From Tannerella sp. (GTDB lineage Bacteria > Bacteroidota > Bacteroidia > Bacteroidales > Tannerellaceae): a stretch of DNA of 6,701 bases. Shown one piece after another: positions 1 to 6,153 of the stretch. The notes below the pieces were generated by a model. The model worked only from the letters and a program-made list of their open reading frames with translations, was not told the DNA's origin and made no database searches. The position numbers and the translations under genes were made by a program. The stretch lies in the NCBI GenBank assembly GCA_031282485.1, contig JAITDQ010000301.1, positions 1-6,701 of the forward strand, in the 5' to 3' direction. Positions within the stretch are counted from its first letter, which is position 1. Each line of letters opens with the position of its first letter.

Positions 1-1053
1 AACTGGCTTCAGGCGTGGGAAGACTGTATCCGCGAAGACGGCGGACTGCCGCACACCGCCCCGAATCCGTATCCCGCAGGCGGCGGCCCGTACTGGTGCG
101 CTTTTATCGTAACCGCTCCCTGGAACACCTACCTTCATTACGGCGACATCCGCATTCTCGAAAAATATTATCCCGTGATGAAACACTGGCTGAAATATGT
201 TGACAAATATACGGCCGACGGCCTGTTGAGACCATGGCCTAAAACGGATTACCGTACATGGTATCTGGGCGACTGGGCGACGCCGACAGGCGTCAATCAG
301 ACGGATCCCGAATCGATTGATCTGGTGGACAACTGCGTCGTCGGCGAGTGTTACATCCTGCTGGAAAAAATAGCCCGTTTGCTGGGTAAAGACGATGAAG
401 CGCAACAGTTCTCCGACCGTAAATCGGCGCTCGACAAAAAAATTCATGCGACGTTCTACAAAGCGGATTCAGCGAGTTATGCCACCGGTTCGCAAATCGA
501 CCATATCTATCCGCTCCTGACAGGCGTGACGCCCCGTGAATTGATTCCTTCCGTTACGCAAAGCCTGTTTAACACCACGGAATCGCGCTACAAAGGACAT
601 TTGTCAACAGGTCTGGTTGGAATCCCCGTGCTGGTCGAATGGGCGGTCAGGAACAATCATCCCGATTTCGTTTACAAAATGTTGAAAAAGCATGATTATC
701 CGGGTTATCTCTTCATGCTCGACAACGGCGCGACCGCCACATGGGAACACTGGAACGGCGACCGCAGCCGCCTGCATAACTGTTACAACGGAATCGGCTC
801 GTGGTTTTACGAGGCGATAGGCGGCATCCGCCTTGACGAATCGGCGCCGGGTTATCGGAAAATCATTATCGAGCCGCAAATCCCCGAAGGAATCACCTGG
901 GCGAAAGTCACCAAAGAAACGCCCTATGGAACCGTCTCCGTCCACTGGGAATGTAAAGACCTCTGCATTTATTTCGACGTCTCCCTGCCGCCCGGCTGCT
1001 CGGCAGACATTGTTCTCCCGAAAGGAATTTCTCAATTAAAAATTAAGAATTAA
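1..1053 (+). CDS. alpha-L-rhamnosidase, GH78 family (3' part; start lies left of the window)
   Basis: The reading frame is open from base 1, so the window holds only the last 350 residues. Family knowledge: GH78 enzymes are inverting hydrolases that release terminal alpha-L-rhamnose from pectins, other polysaccharides and plant glycosides; in Bacteroidales they are usually exported. Seen: the second half of an (alpha/alpha)6 barrel, including the substrate-loop stretch PNPYPAGGGPYW (visible residues 22-33), then the strongly conserved TATWEHW at residues 245-251. The Glu at 249 (bases 745-747) corresponds to the catalytic general base of GH78 enzymes. Next comes NCYNGIGSWFYEAIGGI, and from about residue 273 a C-terminal beta-sandwich (GYRKIIIEPQIP, TPYGTVSVHW) typical of Bac_rhamnosid_C. 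The general-acid region and signal peptide lie outside the window. The last residues (QLKIKN) are written in an AT-rich repeat and look like a recent 3' end. The following gene on the same strand suggests a shared sugar-catabolic role. Substrate cannot be told. Confidence 0.93.
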   Translation, partial: NWLQAWEDCIREDGGLPHTAPNPYPAGGGPYWCAFIVTAPWNTYLHYGDIRILEKYYPVMKHWLKYVDKYTADGLLRPWPKTDYRTWYLGDWATPTGVNQTDPESIDLVDNCVVGECYILLEKIARLLGKDDEAQQFSDRKSALDKKIHATFYKADSASYATGSQIDHIYPLLTGVTPRELIPSVTQSLFNTTESRYKGHLSTGLVGIPVLVEWAVRNNHPDFVYKMLKKHDYPGYLFMLDNGATATWEHWNGDRSRLHNCYNGIGSWFYEAIGGIRLDESAPGYRKIIIEPQIPEGITWAKVTKETPYGTVSVHWECKDLCIYFDVSLPPGCSADIVLPKGISQLKIKN

Positions 1054-1057
1054 AAAT
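1034..1057 (+). repeat. AT-rich tandem repeat at the rhamnosidase stop codon
   Basis: AATTAAAAAT occurs at 1034-1043 and again at 1048-1057, a 14-base period. The first copy encodes the final residues of the rhamnosidase and the second spans its TAA stop at 1051-1053. The surrounding coding sequence is much richer in G and C. The repeat therefore sets the C-terminal end of the protein and may be a small insertion or slippage product. Confidence 0.6.
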
Positions 1058-1137
1058 CAAAAGATGCGAAATAAACACTGTATTAATGCTTGAAATTTAC
1101 GTGTAAGAAAACTTATTCATTATAAATATATTTAATT

Positions 1138-2001
1138 ATGAAAACAAATTTTTTATTTATTGCCTTATTAGGTATCTTATGTTGTTCCGGAACAACTAAA
1201 AAACAAAATTCAAAATTCGGGGGCGTTCAGATTGGAACGATTACCTACAGTTATCGCGAACTTCCCAACCAGTCGCTGGAAGCGACATTAGATTACGCCG
1301 TAAAGTCCGGCCTCAGTTCTGTTGAACTGATGGGCTACACCGTTGAATCTTACGCCGGCATACCTGCCGAAAACAAAAAGGAATGGCGGGCGACTGTTTC
1401 GATGGACAAGTTTAAGGAAGTTAAAAAGATGTTTAAGGATAAAGGTGTCAAAATCAATATTCTTAAACTTGAAACCTTCGGCTCGCCCGAGGAAATCGAC
1501 TATGCTTTCCGTGTGTGTAAAACGCTTGGCGCCATCGGTATCACCACCGAAGTGTCTTACGATGTGGCAAAAAGGGTGGCGCCTTTTGCCGAAAAACACA
1601 AGCTGTACTTAATTCTCCATAATCACTGTCAGTCGGGTGACCCGAATTTCAGTTACGATCCGATTCTGGAAGTAAGCAAGGCCGTCAAGCTGAACTTCGA
1701 CGCGGGTCATTACTTCGGGGTAACGGGCAAAAATCCATGCGATTTCATCCGTCAGTATCATTCGCGAATAGCAAGTTTGCACCTGAAAGACAAAACAGGC
1801 CCGACCACTGCCGACGCTTGCGGTGTCAATAAGCCGTGGGGACAGGGAGAAACTCCGATTAAGGAAATTTTGCAACTGCTGAAAAAAGAAAAATATCCGA
1901 TTGAGGCGGATATTGAACTCGAATACAAAGTTCCGGGAGGTTCCGACCCTGTTCGAGAAGTTGCTAAATGCGTGGAATATTGCAGGGAAGCGCTCAAGTA
2001 A
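1138..2001 (+). CDS. exported sugar phosphate isomerase/epimerase-like TIM-barrel protein
   Basis: A 287-residue protein of the xylose isomerase-like TIM-barrel (AP_endonuc_2) superfamily. Family knowledge: members are divalent-metal enzymes that isomerise, epimerise, dehydrate or cleave sugars; some relatives act on 3-keto-glycosides or C-glycosides. Seen: an N-terminal export signal (residues 1-16, hydrophobic core FLFIALLGIL, then Cys15-Cys16), a short linker and the barrel from about residue 28. Barrel landmarks are VELMG (62-66), ITTEVS (135-140), LHNH (160-163), FDAGH (187-191), LHLKD (214-218), WGQGE (234-238) and the last strand with Glu260. Likely metal ligands are among Glu138, Asp188, His215 and Glu260. 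The two cysteines suggest a lipoprotein, but neither has a textbook lipobox, so simple secretion is possible. The ATG at 1138 follows an AT-rich leader without a Shine-Dalgarno sequence, normal in Bacteroidota. It lies 84 bases after the rhamnosidase gene, so a periplasmic role in sugar catabolism is inferred. The exact reaction is unknown. Confidence 0.88.
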   Translation: MKTNFLFIALLGILCCSGTTKKQNSKFGGVQIGTITYSYRELPNQSLEATLDYAVKSGLSSVELMGYTVESYAGIPAENKKEWRATVSMDKFKEVKKMFKDKGVKINILKLETFGSPEEIDYAFRVCKTLGAIGITTEVSYDVAKRVAPFAEKHKLYLILHNHCQSGDPNFSYDPILEVSKAVKLNFDAGHYFGVTGKNPCDFIRQYHSRIASLHLKDKTGPTTADACGVNKPWGQGETPIKEILQLLKKEKYPIEADIELEYKVPGGSDPVREVAKCVEYCREALK

Positions 2002-2012
2002 AGTTAGAAATG

Positions 2013-2108
2013 TATGTCCCGGTTGTTCCCGGAGGTTCATGCGTATAGAACGGTTGCCGAAAGGCTTTGCCCGTTACGTATGACCACGCGGAACATCCGA
2101 ACGACATA
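2013..2108. repeat. long imperfect inverted repeat between convergent genes, possible bidirectional terminator
   Basis: The interval between the convergent isomerase and DUF5686 genes folds onto itself almost end to end. Paired arms, outside to inside: 2013-2018 with 2103-2108 (TATGTC/GACATA); 2021-2029 with 2090-2098 (8 of 9 positions); 2034-2036 with 2083-2085; 2038-2044 with 2076-2082 (one G-U); 2049-2053 with 2071-2075 (AACGG/CCGTT); 2056-2058 with 2063-2065, closed by a GAAA tetraloop at 2059-2062. That is about 32 pairs with small loops and bulges. A TTTT run follows on the + strand (2109-2112); the - strand side has only short T runs. Position suggests a terminator serving both genes, but the form is longer and more bulged than a typical intrinsic terminator. 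It could instead be a REP-like or degenerate mobile hairpin. The inverted repeat is directly visible; the function is inference. Confidence 0.6.
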
Positions 2109-2110
2109 TT

Positions 2111-4711
2111 TTACCAGTTGTTTAATAAAGGAATCGTTACGGTGATTCCTGCGTTTTCGTATTTCAGACCGTCGAAACCGGCAAAGACGCCGATGCGTCC
2201 CAGTTCCCCGAATCCAATGGAATAGCCGGCTTCGTTACGGTTTAGATGCGGGAGCCACAATGTGCGCAAGTGCAAAGACTCGTTGAACAGATAACTTTGC
2301 ATGAATGGTATCTGTTTCAGCAGCAGATAGTCGGAGATGTATGCGACGTGCGCCTGCATCCATTTGTCATTTGTTGCGTACCGGTAATTGTCCAACAGGA
2401 AACTGTTGTTCAACGATTTCCCGGAGAGAAACATCTCGTTTGTCCTGAAATGTTTAAAATCGGGCAGGTAAGTTTGTCCGGCAGAAAGGAATACGCCTGC
2501 ATTAAACTCGTAAAACAGCCTGTCGAACAGGGTTAACCGTATGGTCTGGAATACGGTGGCCTCGATTTTGTCGTATGAAGAATTGTTTACGCTGCCGAAA
2601 GCCTTGCTGTAGTTTAATCGCATGGTCGGATAGTCGGATTTGCGATAAAATTTCTTCCCGTCCCATACGCTGTAATAATATCGCGGCGTATATTCCAGCG
2701 TTATATCCACGGTGAACGCTTCATGGTCGGGCATTCTGTCGTCTTGCCCGTGCGGGCGGTTCGACGCCGGCGTTCCGCCGAAGATGCTGTATGATATGTT
2801 GTTTTCCGGATCGTTTCTTTTCTCGTAATTCAAGCCTGTATTGAGGATAAGTCCATTTGCAAGGTCGATTTGATTCGTCAGGCCAAGGTATCTCTTTTGA
2901 TAAAATTTAGCGGTATTCAGAGCAAAAAAGAGCGAGCCTAATGTATTTCCGAAGCGGCTTGTTCCGTTATTTCCCGCAAAGTCGGCCGTAGTATTACCTG
3001 TTGACACGACGAATTTGCCGTTTCGCATCGGGGCGTACGTCAATGTCCCGTCTACCGTTATATTGAGCGCCCGGCGCGCCGTTGCGTAATGGACGGTCGG
3101 CGATACGGACAGTGAGCGGTTTTTGTCGAAATTGACGCCTGCTTCTATCCGTTGACCTATCCTGAAACCGTCCACAAAATTATATTCGGTACAGGCAAGT
3201 AACAGGCCTCCATACCTGAAATAAGTTTTTTTGCCGGTGTTAATCTTTTCGCCGAACAACAGGCCGGATATCCACTTTGTTGCCGTCCGTTTTTTCAGGG
3301 AGTCCGTATTTTCCCGGAATTCCGAAATCTTGCGGATGCTGTCGCGCTGTACATAACTTTGCAACTCTTCTTCGCGTAACGGCAGGTTACGGTTTTCCGC
3401 CCAGTAAGCGGAATCCCTTAGCAGGGCAAGGCTGTCGCGCGTCACGGTTATCATGGAATCGAGCGGGCGCAGTTCGAGGTTTCGCTTTTGTTCCTTAGCC
3501 GCTTCCGGTTCGACTGTTTTTTCCAATAGCTTAGCCATTTTGTAAGCTTCGCGCGTAGTGAGTTCATCCTTATTAATCAATTTTTCCAGTTCGGCCTGTT
3601 CTTTTTGCTGTTTTTTAGTGACGGTTCCGGCCTTGGATGACGCATGTTTCAGGACAGTCGCCGTATCGCCGGCTGTCAAGGTATAATGGTCGTTCGTTTC
3701 AAGTTTGCCGTATTTGACGGATGCGTAAAACCGGCCATTGCCTTTTACTCCCATGATATTGATATTGACGGATATATCGTATGCCGTCGGCAGGAATGCG
3801 CCGGGTTTTATTTCGTGATATGTCAGCTGGAAACGCATGGTTGTGCCTGCCGTCGAAAGGCTCAGATCGGCTTGCTGTATGGTATAGGTATCATCTACGA
3901 CATAGAGCGTTCCGCTGACAAGCGTTCCGTTTTTCTTTTTGGGCAAGACCTGTATCTTATGTATCGCATGCCCGTCTTCATTATACGAATCTTCGAGGCG
4001 GAATTTATAGACGGAAAAAGACCCCGGAGCCAGCAACCCGCCGAAAGCGGACGGAGTGTAGATGTTACTGGTTATGACGCTTAACAGGACGCGGTCGTCG
4101 ATTTGGAAGTTTTCGGGGATAGAGTTCGACAGCGCTATCACCCGCTGTTCATACTTGTCGGGTTCGTGATACCGGACTTCGTTCTGCGATTCGAGCACAA
4201 GCAGTTTGCCGGTCATGTTCTTTGCTTCCGTATCGTTTATCTGTATTTTTAACAGTTTGGGCAGTTTGTCGATCTTGAATGTGCCTTTGAGGTATACGCC
4301 GGCTTCGTAGCTTTTCACCTGATGCAGATGACCGGGAGCGCGTGAGATGACATTTCGCATGATGCGGTACGCCGGATTTTCCTTCCCGGGGAAAACGGTG
4401 ACTTCGCGTATCGCATACGTTTTTTCCCGTAATTCCGTTTCCAGCGAGAGGCCGTTTTCCGGGACGGAAACGGTAATGACTTTTCTTTCATAGCCGAGGG
4501 ACGAGATGTCGCAGGTGTATTCGCCTTTATCTATTTTTGCACGGAACTCGCCCTGTTCGTCGGCGATGAGGCCAAGCGTAAGTTCGCGGATATAAAATGT
4601 TGCATGGGGAATCGGCTGTCCCTGCTCGTTGACAATCCGGCCGGCGAGCACTTGGGCGGAAAGAGCGGCCGTTAACAGCAGTCCGGTTATTAAAAATACA
4701 AATAATCGCAT
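2111..4711 (-). CDS. DUF5686 outer-membrane protein with N-terminal carboxypeptidase-regulatory-like domain
   Basis: An 866-residue protein matching the Bacteroidota DUF5686 family, whose function is not established. Seen in order: signal peptide with likely cleavage after Ala19 (LSA, then QVLAG); a carboxypeptidase regulatory-like beta-sandwich at about 20-105 (GRIVNEQGQPIPHATFYI, DISSLGYE), the domain also found at the front of SusC-type transporters; the DUF5686 core from about 110 (NPAYRIMRNVISRAPGH) with beta-rich sequence to about 345; a charged helical linker at about 355-470 rich in Lys and Glu, containing RDSAYWAENR; then a region of alternating beta strands from about 480 to the end, typical of an outer-membrane barrel. 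It ends in Trp, as expected for a C-terminal barrel signal recognised by the BAM machinery. No TonB plug domain is evident. The start at 4711 lies one base after the nadC stop (TAA-A-ATG on the minus strand), so translation is probably coupled. A specific role in NAD metabolism is not implied. Confidence 0.88.
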   Translation of the reverse strand: MRLFVFLITGLLLTAALSAQVLAGRIVNEQGQPIPHATFYIRELTLGLIADEQGEFRAKIDKGEYTCDISSLGYERKVITVSVPENGLSLETELREKTYAIREVTVFPGKENPAYRIMRNVISRAPGHLHQVKSYEAGVYLKGTFKIDKLPKLLKIQINDTEAKNMTGKLLVLESQNEVRYHEPDKYEQRVIALSNSIPENFQIDDRVLLSVITSNIYTPSAFGGLLAPGSFSVYKFRLEDSYNEDGHAIHKIQVLPKKKNGTLVSGTLYVVDDTYTIQQADLSLSTAGTTMRFQLTYHEIKPGAFLPTAYDISVNINIMGVKGNGRFYASVKYGKLETNDHYTLTAGDTATVLKHASSKAGTVTKKQQKEQAELEKLINKDELTTREAYKMAKLLEKTVEPEAAKEQKRNLELRPLDSMITVTRDSLALLRDSAYWAENRNLPLREEELQSYVQRDSIRKISEFRENTDSLKKRTATKWISGLLFGEKINTGKKTYFRYGGLLLACTEYNFVDGFRIGQRIEAGVNFDKNRSLSVSPTVHYATARRALNITVDGTLTYAPMRNGKFVVSTGNTTADFAGNNGTSRFGNTLGSLFFALNTAKFYQKRYLGLTNQIDLANGLILNTGLNYEKRNDPENNISYSIFGGTPASNRPHGQDDRMPDHEAFTVDITLEYTPRYYYSVWDGKKFYRKSDYPTMRLNYSKAFGSVNNSSYDKIEATVFQTIRLTLFDRLFYEFNAGVFLSAGQTYLPDFKHFRTNEMFLSGKSLNNSFLLDNYRYATNDKWMQAHVAYISDYLLLKQIPFMQSYLFNESLHLRTLWLPHLNRNEAGYSIGFGELGRIGVFAGFDGLKYENAGITVTIPLLNNW

Positions 4712-4712
4712 T

Positions 4713-5573
4713 TTATACAGCTTTCAAGCTCATGTCAAGGCTTTTTACGGAGTGCGTCAGGGCGCCGACGGAGATATAATCGACGCCACATTCCGCATAA
4801 TTGCGCAACGTATCGAAGGTAATACCGCCGGATGATTCCGTTTCGTACCGTCCGGCGATGCGTTTCACGGCTTCGCGCGTATCGTCCGTATTGAAGTTGT
4901 CCAGCATAATGCGGTTGATGCCCCCAACACGCAAAACCTCCTCCAGTTCGTCGAGATTACGTACTTCTATTTCGATTTTCAGCTGTTTGCCGTTTTCTTT
5001 GAGATAATCATGTGCACGGGTAATAGCCTGTTCGATACCTCCGGCAAAATCGACATGGTTATCTTTCAGGAGAATCATGTCGAACAGTCCGATGCGGTGA
5101 TTTACGCCGCCGCCGATACGTACGGCTTCTTTCTCCATGATGCGCATACCCGGTGTTGTTTTCCGCGTGTCCAGGACACGTGTATTTGTTCCTTCGAGCG
5201 CTTTCACATAGCGTCGTGTCGTCGTTGCTATACCGCTCATGCGTTGCATGACGTTGAGGACAATCCGTTCGGTCTGGAGTATGGATTGTATTTTCCCTTC
5301 GACCGTAAAAGCGATATCACCTTTTTTTACTTCCGCCCCGTCATGAATAAAAACATTCATCCGCATGGACGGGTCGAAATGATTAAATATCCTTCCGGCC
5401 ATGTCTACGCCAGCCAGTACGCCGTCCTCTTTTATTATCAGGCGGCTTTTTCCCGTTTTGCCGGGAGGTATGCTGCATAGCGTAGTATGGTCGCCATCGC
5501 CTGTGTCTTCTGCGAACGCGAGGACGATCAGTTCATCAATCAGTTCATCGGGAGTTTTAACCTTATTCGTCAT
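4713..5573 (-). CDS. nadC: nicotinate-nucleotide diphosphorylase (carboxylating) / quinolinate phosphoribosyltransferase
   Basis: A 286-residue protein of normal full length for NadC. It converts quinolinate and PRPP to nicotinate mononucleotide, CO2 and pyrophosphate, the step of de novo NAD synthesis after NadB and NadA, in the cytoplasm. Seen: N-terminal sandwich domain with AEDTGDGDHTT (21-31); TERIVLNVMQRMSGIAT (101-117), containing the phosphoribosyltransferase arginine Arg103; the hallmark LDTRKTTPGMR (134-144); GGGVNHRIGLFD (154-165); LLKDNH (168-173) with Lys170; EIEV around Glu203; IMLDNF with Asp225; SGGI (248-251); and VGALTHS (269-275). All usual binding residues appear present. 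The ATG at 5573 is preferred over the in-frame TTG at 5576; a GAAGG lies too close to help either. The gene starts 9 bases after the DUF4783 stop and ends 1 base before the DUF5686 start, so it is the middle gene of a three-gene unit. nadA and nadB are not in the window. Confidence 0.97.
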   Translation of the reverse strand: MTNKVKTPDELIDELIVLAFAEDTGDGDHTTLCSIPPGKTGKSRLIIKEDGVLAGVDMAGRIFNHFDPSMRMNVFIHDGAEVKKGDIAFTVEGKIQSILQTERIVLNVMQRMSGIATTTRRYVKALEGTNTRVLDTRKTTPGMRIMEKEAVRIGGGVNHRIGLFDMILLKDNHVDFAGGIEQAITRAHDYLKENGKQLKIEIEVRNLDELEEVLRVGGINRIMLDNFNTDDTREAVKRIAGRYETESSGGITFDTLRNYAECGVDYISVGALTHSVKSLDMSLKAV

Positions 5574-5582
5574 CAACCTTCA

Positions 5583-5960
5583 TTATTTGTTTTCTATTCG
5601 TATGATTTGTATCAGCATTTTTCCGTCTTTGGTTGTGTACGTGATATTGATGCGATACTCGCCTTTGCTGGTAGCCAGTTTGCCGACAAGAAAGCCGGAT
5701 TCGTTTTTATCCGCGTGATGCGCAACCGTAAATTCAGTGACTTTATTTGCTTGGAAAAAATTCTTCAATATCGCGACAGCCTCGTTTCCGGAGGCTTTTT
5801 TGGATGTTCCGGGAACGGAAATATCTACTTCTTCACTCATCCTGTCTTTAAGCAAATCCGCATTACCGGCTTTGATTGCATTGGAAACGGGCGTTATGTC
5901 CGCTGCCTGCATGCCCAAAACGGAGAGTACAAATGCTAACATAAAAAATATCTTTCTCAT
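5583..5960 (-). CDS. DUF4783 family secreted protein
   Basis: A 125-residue protein with a clear signal peptide (MRKIFFMLAFVLSVLGMQA, cleavage likely after residue 19), so the mature part is about 106 residues in the periplasm or outside. The body has the look of the Bacteroidota DUF4783 family, a small cone-shaped alpha+beta fold resembling NTF2-like proteins: an N-terminal helical stretch (PVSNAIKAGNADLL), a central VAILKNFFQAN helix, then alternating strands (FTVAHHADKNESGFLVGKL, GEYRINITYTT, MLIQIIRIENK). Molecular function is unknown. The family commonly sits beside nadC in Bacteroidales, and here it is the first gene of the nadC unit, 9 bases ahead. The start at 5958-5960 is supported by a strong ribosome-binding site 8 bases upstream and by the signal peptide beginning directly at this Met. 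A link to NAD synthesis is suggested only by gene order. Confidence 0.88.
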   Translation of the reverse strand: MRKIFFMLAFVLSVLGMQAADITPVSNAIKAGNADLLKDRMSEEVDISVPGTSKKASGNEAVAILKNFFQANKVTEFTVAHHADKNESGFLVGKLATSKGEYRINITYTTKDGKMLIQIIRIENK

Positions 5961-5968
5961 AACAGAAT

Positions 5969-5976
5969 CCTCCTTT
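5969..5976 (-). promoter_or_regulatory. strong Shine-Dalgarno site of the DUF4783 gene
   Basis: On the minus strand AAAGGAGG lies 8 bases before the ATG at 5960, nearly full complementarity to the 16S 3' end. Bacteroidota genes seldom rely on such sites, and the other complete genes here (rhamnosidase excluded) lack one at proper spacing. It fixes the start codon and suggests efficient translation of the first gene of the unit. Confidence 0.75.
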
Positions 5977-5995
5977 ATTTATTTATTTGACAAGA

Positions 5996-6027
5996 CAAAG
6001 ATATGTGTTTTTTTAGACAGAAACAAA
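5996..6027 (-). promoter_or_regulatory. Bacteroides-type promoter for the DUF4783-nadC-DUF5686 unit
   Basis: Reading the minus strand, TTTG at 6027-6024 is followed after 20 bases by TATCTTTG at 6003-5996. This is an exact match to the Bacteroides primary sigma consensus (-33 TTTG, -7 TAnnTTTG) with normal spacing. A run of eight T residues (6032-6025) precedes and joins the -33 element and could help as an upstream element. Transcription would begin near 5990-5993, leaving a leader of about 30 bases that contains the Shine-Dalgarno site. The match is seen directly; activity is inferred. Confidence 0.75.
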
Positions 6028-6071
6028 AAAAATATGAAAACAATCGTTTAATCCTTTTTTATCTTTATATT

Positions 6072-6127
6072 TACGCCCTGAAACAGTGAAGGGCAGGAGT
6101 TGGCGTACCCGTTACTGTAAAGGCGGG
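6072..6127 (+). promoter_or_regulatory. potentially structured leader of the S41 lipoprotein gene
   Basis: Upstream of the peptidase gene several pairings compete. GCCCT (6075-6079) can pair with AGGGC (6090-6094). ACAGT in its loop (6083-6087) can pair with ACTGT (6114-6118), giving a pseudoknot. TACGCC (6072-6077) can instead pair with GGCGTA (6102-6107), and CCCG (6108-6111) with CGGG (6124-6127). The segment GTACCCGTTACTGTAA (6105-6120) resembles the conserved CCCGCnACTGTnA core of cobalamin riboswitches, preceded by a GTGAA at 6086-6090. However, no GGGAA partner, no GCCACTG kissing loop and no P1 closing stem are visible, so it is not called as a riboswitch. A cis-regulatory structure, a degenerate relic or chance are all possible. 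Confidence 0.25.
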
Positions 6128-6153
6128 ATAATGTTTATTTTATGATTTATGTT

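Noticed and set aside
604..1035. Minus-strand open frame of 143 codons opposite the rhamnosidase
   Set aside because: Its complement encodes the conserved GH78 catalytic and C-terminal domains; the antisense frame has no recognisable domain or ribosome-binding site.
1054..1137. A promoter or terminator between the rhamnosidase and the isomerase genes
   Set aside because: The 84 bases are AT-rich, but I find no TAnnTTTG box with a spaced TTTG and no convincing hairpin followed by T residues.
2003..2108. The bulged hairpin as an integron attC site
   Set aside because: An attC needs an RYYYAAC core on the left and a matching GTTRRRY on the right. Neither is present in the right place, and there is no gene cassette layout or integrase.
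2084..2260. A plus-strand open frame across the 3' end of the DUF5686 gene that reads like plausible protein (YDHAEHPNDILYQLFNKG)
   Set aside because: It is antisense to the well-supported DUF5686 C-terminus, has no start codon near, and begins just after a stop at 2046-2048. Treated as a chance shadow.
5574..5576. TTG as the start codon of nadC
   Set aside because: An ATG follows directly in frame at 5573 and TTG starts are rare in this group.
6060..6073. A plus-strand promoter for the S41 gene (TATCTTTA at 6060 or TATATTTA at 6066)
   Set aside because: Both match TAnnTTTG except for the final G, but no TTG or TTTG lies at the expected distance upstream, so the support is too weak.
6072..6153. 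A complete cobalamin riboswitch in the S41 leader
   Set aside because: Only the CCCG..ACTGTAA-like part and a GTGAA are present. The GGGAA segment, the GCCACTG loop and the closing stem are not found, and the first gene product is a protease, not a B12 protein.
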